A stretch of 32,945 nucleotides of DNA from an uncultured Oscillospiraceae bacterium (GCA_900542145.1 UQMF01000024.1:1-32945), one strand, 5' to 3'; positions 24,637 through 31,601 are shown, counted from the stretch's first letter. Notes: generated by a model from the letters alone, not told the origin. A program made the numbers and translations.

Positions 24637-25155
24637 GTGACGGAATCAATAAAGAACATGATAACACGCACCAGCGTAAAGGCATACAAGCCTGAAATGC
24701 CGCCGCAGGAAGTAATCGACAGTATCATTGAAGCAGGAACATACGCTCCTACCGGAATGAACCGTCAGTCCCCGATCATCATTGAGGTGACGGATAAGGC
24801 GACACGCGACATGCTTTCCGAGCTGAATGCCGGAGTTATGGGCGGAAAGGGTGACCCGTTCTATGGCGCGCCCGTGGTACTTGTGGTGCTCGCTGACAAG
24901 AGCGTGGGGACATACGTGTACGACGGAAGCCTTGTGATGGGGAATCTGCTTAACGCCGCGCACTCCGAGGGACTCGGCGCATGCTGGATACACCGTGCGA
25001 AGGAGGTATTCCAGACTCCGCAGGGAAAGGCGCTGCTTGAGAAGCTGGGCATAACCGGGGATTACGAGGGCATAGGCAACTGCGTGATCGGATATCCTGC
25101 CGGGGAAGCTCCTGCACCCAAGCCCAGAAAAGAGAACTGGGTATATAAGATATAA
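24637..25155 (+). CDS. Nitroreductase family protein
   Basis: A 172-aa FMN-dependent nitroreductase-family protein. The N-terminal RTSVKAYKPEMPPQEVIDSIIEAGTYAPTGMNRQSP is the typical FMN phosphate-binding and dimer region. LNAAHSEGLGACWIHRAKEVF and the GYPAGEAPAPKPRK end are also typical. The physiological substrate is unknown. I choose GTG 24637, with AAGGAG 10 bp upstream; frames further upstream overlap the promoter. Own promoter and terminator make it monocistronic. Confidence 0.9.
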   Translation: MTESIKNMITRTSVKAYKPEMPPQEVIDSIIEAGTYAPTGMNRQSPIIIEVTDKATRDMLSELNAGVMGGKGDPFYGAPVVLVVLADKSVGTYVYDGSLVMGNLLNAAHSEGLGACWIHRAKEVFQTPQGKALLEKLGITGDYEGIGNCVIGYPAGEAPAPKPRKENWVYKI

Positions 25156-25163
25156 TAAGCCTG

Positions 25164-25190
25164 ATCCCCGGCAGTGCCGGGGATTTTTTT
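25164..25190 (+). terminator. Terminator after the nitroreductase gene
   Basis: ATCCCCGG (25164-25171) pairs with CCGGGGAT (25177-25184) around a 5-nt loop, followed by seven Ts. Confidence 0.92.
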
Positions 25191-25212
25191 ATAGGATATT
25201 TGTCGAAAGCAC

Positions 25213-25241
25213 TTGAAAAAAGCTGCGCGATAGGATATAAT
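25213..25241 (+). promoter_or_regulatory. Promoter of hpt
   Basis: TTGAAA (25213-25218) and TATAAT (25236-25241) have a 17-bp spacer. Confidence 0.75.
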
Positions 25242-25290
25242 AGAAGTATCATGTAAAATGCTGATGAAATTCATCGCAGGAGGAAGAATC

Positions 25291-25830
25291 GTGGATAAGG
25301 AAATGGAAAAGCACATAAAGCGCGTGATATTTACGGAAGAAGAGATCCGTGAGCGCATAGCGCAGGTCGGCAGGGAAGTCAGCGAGAAATACGCCGGGAA
25401 GCCGCTCCTTCTTGTGAGCATACTCAACGGAGCCTTCGTGTTCATGGCGGATTTCTGCCGCGCAGTGACGATCCCGTGCGAGATCGGATTTATGTGTGCG
25501 CGCAGCTATTACGACGGCACTGTATCCAGCGGCGAAGTAACTATCACGAAGGATATCAGCCAGGATATCAGCGGCTATCATGTGATAATCATTGAGGACA
25601 TAATCGACACTGGCAGGACGCTGGCAGCGGTCGTTGAGAAGCTCCGTCAGCGCAATCCGCTTTCGCTGGAGGTCATCACGCTGCTGGACAAGCCTTCAAG
25701 GCGCGTGGTGGATTTCAAGGCGGATCAGTCGCTGTTCACGATCCCGGATTACTTCGTGATAGGGTACGGTCTGGACTGCGGCGAGAAATTCAGAAACCTC
25801 CCGTACATTGCGGAATATTCCGCGGATTAA
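25291..25830 (+). CDS. hpt: Hypoxanthine phosphoribosyltransferase
   Basis: A 179-aa purine salvage enzyme that converts hypoxanthine or guanine with PRPP to IMP or GMP. LLVSILNGAFVFMADF and the PRPP-binding motif VIIIEDIIDTGRTLAAV are present, followed by TLLDKPSRR, the YFVIGYGLDCGEKFRNLPYI segment and the usual end. I choose GTG 25291, preceded by AGGAGG at 25279-25284; this gives the normal family length. Together with purA upstream, the window covers both de novo and salvage purine steps. Confidence 0.95.
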   Translation: MDKEMEKHIKRVIFTEEEIRERIAQVGREVSEKYAGKPLLLVSILNGAFVFMADFCRAVTIPCEIGFMCARSYYDGTVSSGEVTITKDISQDISGYHVIIIEDIIDTGRTLAAVVEKLRQRNPLSLEVITLLDKPSRRVVDFKADQSLFTIPDYFVIGYGLDCGEKFRNLPYIAEYSAD

Positions 25831-25831
25831 C

Positions 25832-25870
25832 AGAAGCCCGGCGCAATATTACGCCGGGCTTCTTAAATTT
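25832..25870 (+). terminator. Terminator after hpt
   Basis: AGAAGCCCGGCG (25832-25843) pairs with CGCCGGGCTTCT (25852-25863) over 12 bp and is followed by a T-rich run. Confidence 0.88.
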
Positions 25871-25904
25871 TTCCGGGAAATTTTGATTTTTTTCAAAAAA
25901 GCTA

Positions 25905-25933
25905 TTGACAAATCGGGAATAAGATGATATAAT
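25905..25933 (+). promoter_or_regulatory. Promoter of tRNA-Arg
   Basis: TTGACA (25905-25910) and TATAAT (25928-25933), both consensus, with a 17-bp spacer. Confidence 0.9.
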
Positions 25934-25957
25934 ATATAAGTGCTCAAGAGAGCGTAA

Positions 25958-26034
25958 GCGCCAGTAGCTCAGCTGGATAGAGTATCTGGCTACGAACCAG
26001 AGGGTCGGGGGTTCGAATCCCTCCTGGCGTGCCA
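25958..26034 (+). tRNA. tRNA-Arg (anticodon ACG)
   Basis: A 77-nt tRNA with encoded CCA. The acceptor stem GCGCCAG pairs with CTGGCGT (one G-T). The anticodon stem TCTGG/CCAGA closes loop CTACGAA with anticodon ACG at 25992-25994. The T-arm GGGGGTTCGAATCCC is intact. ACG is read as ICG after deamination and serves CGN arginine codons. Its 3' part is the attachment site of the island downstream and is part of the 88-bp repeat. Confidence 0.97.
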
Positions 26035-26077
26035 ACAGAAAACCGCTTAACCGTAAGGGTTGAGCGGTTTTTCTTAT
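25990..26077 (+). repeat. attL direct repeat, tRNA-Arg copy
   Basis: 88 bp, from the anticodon loop of tRNA-Arg through its terminator, is repeated at 30737-30824, 4747 bp away. Only two mismatches are visible, both in the terminator loop. The first 63 bp are identical. Confidence 0.93.
26040..26075 (+). terminator. tRNA-Arg terminator
   Basis: AAACCGCTTAACC (26040-26052) pairs with GGTTGAGCGGTTT (26058-26070) with one G-T pair, then Ts. It is duplicated at the far end of the island with a slightly different loop. Confidence 0.88.
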
Positions 26078-26090
26078 GCCCGGACTTCTT

Positions 26091-26125
26091 TGGTCACAGT
26101 TGAAATGGTCACACTTTTGGTCACA
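26091..26125 (+). repeat. Left arm-type sites (TGGTCACA x3)
   Basis: TGGTCACA occurs at 26091-26098, 26106-26113 and 26118-26125, all on the plus strand, starting 14 bp inside the left repeat. Short direct repeats next to att cores are the usual binding sites of the integrase arm-binding domain. Confidence 0.75.
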
Positions 26126-26174
26126 CTGGTGGTGAGAGCTGCTTGAACTTGTATGGTACGGCGGTGATCTCCCT

Positions 26175-26213
26175 AAAAAATAAAAATTCCGGAGAGGCTG
26201 CGTACCTCTCCGG
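26175..26213 (-). terminator. Terminator of the integrase transcript
   Basis: On the minus strand, CCGGAGAGG pairs with CCTCTCCGG (26205-26213 with 26189-26197) and is followed by a run rich in T (26188 down to 26175). Confidence 0.82.
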
Positions 26214-26218
26214 TTATC

Positions 26219-26659
26219 TTATTTATCCTCCTTTTTGAGCTGTGAGCTTGGTGACAGCATAGCCTCCAGCTTATCCGCAGCAATATCCTCAACTGAGCGC
26301 AGAGAATGTCCATAGATGTCGCTTGTGGTTGAGGCAAGCGTATGACCGAGACGTTTGGACACTGCCTTGAGAGGAACTCCCTGCATAAGCAGGTGGGACT
26401 GTTCGTAGTCCTGCCGCCATTGCTCAATAAAGCTGTTCAGTGTCATTGAATCATCTATGTAGCTCTCTCGGCGGCACTTCTCCTCAAAGAGGACTTTCTG
26501 GCGGTTTATCTCCTCCTGCCGCTGCCGTTCTGTCAAATCAGGGTCAAGATGTATCGTAAGCGTTTTGTAGCGGCGTGTATTGGTCTTGTGGTCAAAACCG
26601 TCCGACACCCTTATGCGAACGCTGTTACCGCGTATTTGTACATTCCCCATAGTAGTCAT
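26219..26659 (-). pseudogene. Tyrosine integrase with internal deletion
   Basis: A 146-aa frame with the two ends of a tyrosine integrase fused in frame. Residues 1-86 are the arm-type DNA-binding N-terminus and the start of the core-binding domain (TLNSFIEQWRQDYEQ). Residues from about 88 are the catalytic C-terminus: LLMQGVPLKAVSKRLGHTLAS with the last catalytic His106 and DIYGH with the nucleophile Tyr116. The part with the first catalytic Arg, the Lys and the HxxR box is missing, roughly 200 or more residues compared with the usual length. It cannot be catalytic. The start overlaps the upstream CxxC peptide gene. Confidence 0.88.
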
Positions 26660-26720
26660 CGGTTTCGATCGTTGCTCCGCAGCAGCTGCAAACGGGGCGT
26701 GTGGTTTCGTTAGGTGTCAT
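26625..26720 (-). CDS. 31-aa CxxC mini-protein
   Basis: The ORF encodes 31 residues with VCSCCGATIE and a third Cys-containing segment (GEC), suggesting a tiny zinc knuckle. AGGAGG lies 7-8 bp upstream of the ATG, so it is probably translated. It overlaps the start of the integrase frame and lies 12 bp after the DUF960 gene. Its function is unknown; it may couple translation to the integrase. Confidence 0.6.
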   Translation of the reverse strand: MTPNETTRPVCSCCGATIETDDYYGECTNTR

Positions 26721-26732
26721 GGTGGTTCCTCC

Positions 26733-27020
26733 TCAATATTCTTCTGCCAAAAGCATGGTGGTGTGGGTTTCGTCATCTATGACGAAGATTTTCGCTGTGA
26801 TTGGGTCGTCGCTTGGGAATGTAAAAGTTCGCTCGTATGAAGGCTCCTCCTGACTGTGCGTTATCTGCTGATTTGTGCCGTTCGCTACGAGCTTAAAGAC
26901 CTGCAGGTAGTCTTTCCGCTCGACTTTCATGCTGTCAATACAGTCCCAGAGTATTATCTGGGTTACAAGCGGTACGGTATTTGTTATGCCTTTTGTGACA
27001 TAACGCTGATTGTTGAACAT
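26733..27020 (-). CDS. DUF960 family protein
   Basis: A 95-aa protein starting MFNNQRYVTKGITNTVPL, with LILWDCIDSMKV-like and DYLQVFKL blocks, matching DUF960. This small family is common in Firmicutes mobile elements and has no known function. The start is ATG 27020 after AGGAGAA; the frame is open eight codons further upstream without a good start. It is first in a leftward operon with the CxxC peptide and the integrase remnant. Confidence 0.82.
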   Translation of the reverse strand: MFNNQRYVTKGITNTVPLVTQIILWDCIDSMKVERKDYLQVFKLVANGTNQQITHSQEEPSYERTFTFPSDDPITAKIFVIDDETHTTMLLAEEY

Positions 27021-27208
27021 ACTTTTCTCCTCTCCCGGACACAAAAAATCCCCGAAGCATTTACGCTTCTGGGAAATTTCTGTGTGCCGTTATAAACGGA
27101 TAGCTCATATATAGCTACACACTATTATAATATATATTTGAAAGAAAAAGCTTTACCCGTTTTTTAGTCGATGCCAATATGATAAATCTTTGAATAATTC
27201 GTGTAAAA

Positions 27209-27305
27209 TGTACCATACTTTTCAGTGAGGCTCTTGACAAATTACATGCAAGACGGTATAATATTGATAGACAAAGTCGTAGTGTACCTAAGTTTTCAGT
27301 TGAGG
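27209..27305 (+). promoter_or_regulatory. Promoter flanked by two near-identical repeats
   Basis: A consensus promoter, TTGACA (27234-27239) and TATAAT (27257-27262) with 17-bp spacer, is bracketed by two direct repeats. The first runs 27209-27230 and the second 27283-27305; both share TGTACC, then TTTTCAGT, then GAGG. The second repeat contains the ribosome binding site of the ATPase gene. Confidence 0.7.
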
Positions 27306-27312
27306 TGATAAG

Positions 27313-28602
27313 ATGGAGATAAAAAGAGACGCATATCTGAATGAGATAATACAGTATAAGTGGGACGGTCAGATAAAGGTAATTACGGGAATCCGCCGCT
27401 GTGGAAAATCGTTCCTGCTGAGAACGCTGTACAGAAATCATTTGTTGGAAAATGGCGTTGCTGAAAACCAGATAATCAGCATTGAACTTGACCAGGTTCG
27501 TGACATAAAGTACAGAAATCCTCTGGAGTTGACTTCGTATGTTCGTGGAAATGTTGAAGGCAAACAGGAGCAGTATTATCTGTTCATAGATGAAATTCAG
27601 ATGTCTGATGAAGTGAACAATCCCTACAACCTGGACGGAAAGAAAATCACTTTCTATGACGCCCTGAACGACTTTCGTGAGCTTGATAATCTTGATATTT
27701 ACGTTACGGGCAGCAACTCGAAAATGCTATCATCGGATATATTGACGGAGTTCAGGGGGCGCAGTGATGAGATTCGTGTGCACCCGCTGTCATTCGCAGA
27801 GTATTTCTCAGCAGTCGGCGGTGATAAGGACGACGCCTTTGACGAATATGCATTCTACGGCGGTATGCCATTCGTGCTGTCACGACCGAACGACACCGCA
27901 AAAATGAAGTACCTTGAATCTCTGTTCAATGAGGTATATATCAAGGATATCGTTGAGCGTATGGGCATAAAGCACGAAGATGTGCTAAAACAGGTGCTTG
28001 ATCTGATATGTTCATCAATAGGTTCGCTTACCAATCCCAAGAAAATTTCTGATACTATTCGTTCGATGACGAATACATCTATTTCGCAGAACACGATAAC
28101 CTCATATATAGGACACCTTGAGGACGCATTCCTCATTTCGGAAAGCAAGCGTTACGATGTAAAGGGGAAGTCTTATTTTGAATATCCGTATAAGTATTAC
28201 TGCGAGGATATTGGTCTGCGTAACGCAAGGATAGGCTTCCGTCAGCAGGAGATGACTCACATTATGGAGAACATCATTTACAACGAGTTGATAGTCCGTG
28301 GATTCTCGGTTGATGTGGGAGTTGTGTATTCCAGAGAGCAGAACAGCAGCGGGAACTACTCAAAGGTGGCGCGAGAGATAGATTTTGTTGCGGTTAAGGG
28401 CGGCAGGAAGGTGTATATTCAGTCTGCTTTCGCATTGCCAGACGAGGAAAAGGCAGCCCAGGAAATGAAGCCTTTCGCTTTGACCGGTGATAGTTTCCCC
28501 AAGGTTATAATCAGAAAAGACATCAGAAAACGCTGGTATGATGACAGGGGAGTGCTGAATATTAGTTTGATTGACTTCCTGCTTGATGAAAATTCGGTAT
28601 AA
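27313..28602 (+). CDS. AAA_14/DUF4143 ATPase
   Basis: A 429-aa protein with an N-terminal AAA_14 ATPase: Walker A GIRRCGKS (26-33), Walker B YYLFIDEIQ (about 91-99) and sensor VTGSNSKML. The C-terminal DUF4143 domain (about 215-390) includes YKYYCEDIGLRNARIGF and REIDFVAVKGGRKVYIQ, a degenerate restriction-nuclease-like core. The family is very common in gut Firmicutes and Bacteroidetes, often in mobile elements, and its function is not established. GAGGTGAT precedes the ATG. It has its own promoter with flanking repeats and appears intact. Confidence 0.9.
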   Translation: MEIKRDAYLNEIIQYKWDGQIKVITGIRRCGKSFLLRTLYRNHLLENGVAENQIISIELDQVRDIKYRNPLELTSYVRGNVEGKQEQYYLFIDEIQMSDEVNNPYNLDGKKITFYDALNDFRELDNLDIYVTGSNSKMLSSDILTEFRGRSDEIRVHPLSFAEYFSAVGGDKDDAFDEYAFYGGMPFVLSRPNDTAKMKYLESLFNEVYIKDIVERMGIKHEDVLKQVLDLICSSIGSLTNPKKISDTIRSMTNTSISQNTITSYIGHLEDAFLISESKRYDVKGKSYFEYPYKYYCEDIGLRNARIGFRQQEMTHIMENIIYNELIVRGFSVDVGVVYSREQNSSGNYSKVAREIDFVAVKGGRKVYIQSAFALPDEEKAAQEMKPFALTGDSFPKVIIRKDIRKRWYDDRGVLNISLIDFLLDENSV

Positions 28603-28709
28603 GACGTGTTTTCGCGCGGTAACTTTATTCTGGCAGATTTTGGCCTATCCCTCAATACTTTTTTCTAATTTTGTCCAATATCTAATATAGCACTACAGAG
28701 CATTTTCCC

Positions 28710-28738
28710 TTGACAATTAACGCAAAATAAGGTAAAAT
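28710..28738 (+). promoter_or_regulatory. Promoter of the ATPase-nuclease operon
   Basis: TTGACA (28710-28715) and TAAAAT (28733-28738) with 17-bp spacer. The start site near 28745 gives a leader of about 125 nt that contains a 27-codon ORF. Confidence 0.75.
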
Positions 28739-28761
28739 GATAATGTTGAAAAGCTGTTTTT

Positions 28762-28845
28762 ATGAGCAGGATATATGCTGTCGAAGAAAAACAAAACAAG
28801 ATCAGAATAGCAGCCGGACGTTATGAAATCAATGCAGTACCATAG
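28762..28845 (+). CDS. Possible 27-aa leader ORF
   Basis: A frame beginning MSRIYAVEEKQNKIRIAAGR lies in the leader of the ATPase-nuclease mRNA and ends 23 bp before the ATPase ATG. It has no clear Shine-Dalgarno. It may be a leader peptide, a gene remnant or chance. Confidence 0.25.
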   Translation: MSRIYAVEEKQNKIRIAAGRYEINAVP

Positions 28846-28868
28846 AGCATATGTAGGAGGCAAGGTCA

Positions 28869-29990
28869 ATGCCAGTCAAATCAATTACAGTCATGAATAT
28901 GATGGTTTTTCAGAACCAGTGGCGTTTTAATAATGGTATGCCACAAGAGTATAGCCTTAAAGAGAAAGGTCATTTTAATGAGGAATTCCAGTTATCTTTT
29001 ACTGATGGGATAAATGTAATAATAGGTGAAAACGGTACTGGAAAAACAACATTGCTTAAAATGATCTATGCCGCAACGCAATGGTCAAATGAAAAAACTC
29101 ACTCCAATAAGACAGATAGATTCAGCAAGTTTTTCTCAAATTATATAAAAGATACCGATTTGCTGAAAAATCACAACAGCAAACAAATTCAAAGTGGTTT
29201 TATTGTTTCTGATGGAACCACTGAATTTGAATATTGTCTGTCGCCGGAAAAAGGATTTAGAAATCTTGACAATTGGCTTAAGTTGAATATCCAATCTGTA
29301 TATATCCCAACAACAGAAATGTTATCTCATGCCAAGGGATTTCTGGCTTTAAATGAAAAATACGATATGCCTTTTGACGGTACTCAGGTTGATATTATCG
29401 TAAATGCTTCCTTACCGGAAACGCGTAAGCTTCCCAGTTATGCAAGTAATTTGCTTGATCTTATTGGTAAAGCAATAGGCGGGACAGTTATTTATGAAAA
29501 CGACTCTTTCTATGTTATCAAATACGATGGGCAAAAAATTGATTTCTCGCTAGAGGCAGAAGGATTAAGAAAACTTGCGCTTTTATGGAAGCTGATAAGA
29601 AATGGACTACTCGAAAAAGACTCTATTCTTTTATGGGACGAGCCTGAGTCAAATCTTAATCCCGAATTGTTTCCGCTCGTAGCAGAAATTCTTTTGCTTC
29701 TTCAAAGGAATGGAATACAGATTTTTGTGGCAACGCATAGCTATAATTTTGCCAAGTATCTTGAAATAACGAAAGAAGAAAATGATAAAGTGCAGTTCCA
29801 TACGCTGTACAAGGGAACGCCTAAGCTTTCCACTTCGCTTAAAAATATGCTATCAAAAATTGAGCCTGTTTGTGAAACAGTTTTTAGTGATTCAGCAGAC
29901 AAGCTTGAAGATTTGTCGCCTAATCATCTGATGAGCGCAGACGAAAAACTGCTAGATATGGTTTTTGAACAAAGGGTGAGTGAAAAATGA
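28869..29990 (+). CDS. SMC/ABC-like AAA ATPase (AAA_21 type), putative defence ATPase
   Basis: A 373-aa single-chain ATPase. Walker A GENGTGKT is at 53-60 after FTDGINVIIG. Residues 70-220 are an insert without coiled coil. SLEAEGLRKLALLWKLI (227-243) is the ABC signature region, LLWDEPESNLNPE (254-266) is Walker B with the DEPE signature of the AAA_15/AAA_21 group, and IFVATHS (285-291) carries the switch His290. It lacks the TOPRIM domain of OLD nucleases and ends soon after the ATPase core. Its stop overlaps the nuclease start. It is AT-rich relative to the backbone. AGGAGG precedes the ATG. Relatives occur in Septu, PARIS and similar systems, where the ATPase senses phage and activates an effector. 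Confidence 0.9.
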   Translation: MPVKSITVMNMMVFQNQWRFNNGMPQEYSLKEKGHFNEEFQLSFTDGINVIIGENGTGKTTLLKMIYAATQWSNEKTHSNKTDRFSKFFSNYIKDTDLLKNHNSKQIQSGFIVSDGTTEFEYCLSPEKGFRNLDNWLKLNIQSVYIPTTEMLSHAKGFLALNEKYDMPFDGTQVDIIVNASLPETRKLPSYASNLLDLIGKAIGGTVIYENDSFYVIKYDGQKIDFSLEAEGLRKLALLWKLIRNGLLEKDSILLWDEPESNLNPELFPLVAEILLLLQRNGIQIFVATHSYNFAKYLEITKEENDKVQFHTLYKGTPKLSTSLKNMLSKIEPVCETVFSDSADKLEDLSPNHLMSADEKLLDMVFEQRVSEK

Positions 29991-30496
29991 ATCAGATTTT
30001 CGAAGAAGAAAACCATGTTTATCAATTCGATTTCTCTAAAGCAAATTGGGCTATCGATAGCTTACATGATGTTTTTAGCCAGAATAAGGTCAGTATATTA
30101 AGCGATGTAGATTTTATTGCAGAAACTGATAGTTGTTTGATTCTTGTAGAATATAAAAATTCCAACATTCCAGGTGCTGCTAATCCTGCGGCTTTTGATT
30201 TGAAAAGTCAGAAACTTCAGAATAAAATCGCATACAAATTTTATGACAGCTGGATATATTTAAAGGCTTGGGGAAAAGAGAAACCAATGAAATATGTTTT
30301 CATTGTAGAATTCCCTAACGCTGATTTAGTAATGCGAAAAAGACTCAGAGAAAAGATAGGTAATCTACTTCCTTTCAAATTACAATCATCGCCAGAAATT
30401 AAATGTAAGATTATTGAAAGCTTTGACGTGTTATCCATTAGCGAATGGAATACACATGATGTTTATAAAAGCTTTCCTATTACATTAATCAAATGA
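29987..30496 (+). CDS. Putative PD-(D/E)XK nuclease partner of the ATPase
   Basis: A 169-aa protein that overlaps the ATPase gene by 4 bp (ATGA), so the two are translationally coupled. SDVDFIAETDSCLILVEYKN places Asp42 twelve residues before Glu55-Tyr-Lys57, the classical D...ExK core of restriction-type nucleases, on predicted beta strands. An acidic cluster at residues 6-8 could be the upstream helix Glu. I know no named family for it. It is not a TOPRIM (PARIS AriB) or an HNH (Septu PtuB) protein by visible motifs. No terminator is evident afterwards. Confidence 0.8.
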   Translation: MNQIFEEENHVYQFDFSKANWAIDSLHDVFSQNKVSILSDVDFIAETDSCLILVEYKNSNIPGAANPAAFDLKSQKLQNKIAYKFYDSWIYLKAWGKEKPMKYVFIVEFPNADLVMRKRLREKIGNLLPFKLQSSPEIKCKIIESFDVLSISEWNTHDVYKSFPITLIK

Positions 30497-30736
30497 TTTG
30501 TAATACTACATACTTGCTCAAAAGAGTTCGCCTCTAATTTCTTATTCACAGAGCAGTGTCATCTTTTCCGTTTCCTTGAATGTTGATTATTATGCATTAC
30601 TATGGTCACACTATGGTCACACCAGTGTCCGGAAAACGGTATTTACGAGGTTTCCGAACGATTATCTCAAAAGAAAGAATGGCTTTGTTATGCGATTTTG
30701 GAGCGTTGCACCTTGAACCAACCTCAGCATTTATTT
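30497..30736. other. Right-end intergenic region of the tRNA island
   Basis: No gene is supported; frames here are short and lack ribosome binding sites. It contains two TGGTCACA copies (30603-30610, 30614-30621) matching those at the left end and is otherwise AT-rich. Confidence 0.6.
30603..30621 (+). repeat. Right arm-type sites (TGGTCACA x2)
   Basis: Two direct copies with 11-bp periodicity lie about 115 bp inside the right repeat, same strand as the three left copies. They mark both ends as parts of one integrase system. Confidence 0.75.
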
Positions 30737-30824
30737 CTACGAACCAGAGGGTCGGGGGTTCGAATCCCTCCTGGCGTGCCAACAGAAAACCGCTTAACCA
30801 TTAGGGTTGAGCGGTTTTTCTTAT
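30737..30824 (+). repeat. attR direct repeat, distal copy
   Basis: Distal copy of the 88-bp repeat. It carries the 3' part of the tRNA from the anticodon loop plus the terminator, but no D-arm or 5' acceptor strand, so it is not a tRNA gene. Confidence 0.93.
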
Positions 30825-30850
30825 ATTCTAAGCGCATTTTCCTCTATTTG

Positions 30851-30871
30851 AGTGCGCCATTAGTGCGCCAT
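30851..30871 (+). repeat. Paired AGTGCGCCAT repeats beyond attR
   Basis: AGTGCGCCAT occurs at 30851-30860 and 30862-30871, 11 bp apart, 27 bp beyond the distal att repeat. The arrangement mirrors the TGGTCACA arm sites beside attL but the sequence differs. Confidence 0.6.
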
Positions 30872-30905
30872 AGAATTTATCCGTAGTATTCGTTATCCGT
30901 GCTCA

Positions 30906-31517
30906 GGCGCGGATTGGGGCGCAGGTATTGTCCATACCGAAAGCCAGCTTATTGCCGACAGGCAGTTCCAGACGGCGATACAAAACGGCGAAAATATAAC
31001 TTATCCCCGCGTTGGCGGCGATTGTGCCGAACTTACGGATATTATCGCTGCCGTGAAGAAAAAGGGCTATTCCGTCTATGTTCACTTCAACGAGTTAGAC
31101 CGAAACAAGGCTCTCGGCAGAATGATCAACCGCTTTCTTGAAACAGGCAGATATATCAAGCCTGAACTTGTTACTAAATACGGCGGCAGTATCAGCAGCA
31201 CTTACGAAGCGCTTAAAAACCGTTCCGAACTTGTAGACGGTTTCAGCAAGTGGAATAATGATGTGCCGTTAGGCTGCCGTCCGAAGCTGATTGAATACAG
31301 CGGCTCCTGCGAGGATTTGGCGGCGGTGCTCAAACCTACTCTGAAAGAGCGTTTACAGCAGGCAGAGAATAACTGCCGCGTATTACGGTCAAAGATTGAC
31401 GAGGTGAACGATATTTTTCGGAATAATCCCGACCTCGCACAAATGTATGTCCAAAGGCGCACCGAACACCGCCGTGCCAAAGACATAATGCCAAAGGCGA
31501 AACCGCCGCACAGATAA
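30906..31517 (+). pseudogene. Zeta-toxin family gene lacking its 5' end
   Basis: From 30906 the frame reads GADWGAGIVHTESQLIADRQ, the middle of zeta-like kinases found on clostridial conjugative elements. It continues GYSVYVHFNELDRNKALGRMINRFLETGRYI, FSKWNNDVP and a charged C-terminus. The N-terminal third with the Walker A P-loop is absent; upstream sequence in frame soon meets a stop. It cannot phosphorylate its substrate. The break lies close to the element junction at 30824, so the loss may have come with rearrangement there. Confidence 0.8.
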
Positions 31518-31536
31518 TCCTTACATACTTATGATT

Positions 31537-31575
31537 AGTGCCTACTGCGTAACAGCGCAGTAGGCACTTTTTTTG
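31537..31575 (+). terminator. Terminator after the zeta-like gene
   Basis: A perfect 13-bp stem (31537-31549 with 31556-31568) with 6-nt loop is followed by seven Ts. Confidence 0.92.
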
Positions 31576-31601
31576 TTTCACAGAACATTTGGAGGTGATA
31601 T

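Larger units (their letters stand above)
25990..30824. mobile_element. 4.75-kb tRNA-Arg island with defective integrase
   Basis: The boundaries are the 88-bp direct repeats. TGGTCACA direct repeats lie just inside both ends. A tyrosine integrase gene adjoins the left end but is internally deleted. The cargo is a CxxC peptide, a DUF960 protein, an AAA_14/DUF4143 ATPase and an AAA ATPase-nuclease operon. No replication or transfer genes remain, so it is probably a fixed remnant or needs help in trans. Confidence 0.88.

Noticed and set aside
28869..30496. PARIS, OLD/Gabija or Septu system
   Set aside because: The ATPase has no TOPRIM domain, the partner shows D...ExK rather than TOPRIM or HNH motifs, and no helicase gene is adjacent, so none of these names can be assigned.
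30737..30780. Second tRNA-Arg gene
   Set aside because: Only the part from the anticodon loop to CCA is present; the 5' acceptor strand, D-arm and 5' anticodon stem are missing. It is the distal att repeat.
30580..30886. Two short plus-strand frames across the att repeat
   Set aside because: They read through tRNA and terminator sequence, lack ribosome binding sites, and have no coding pattern.
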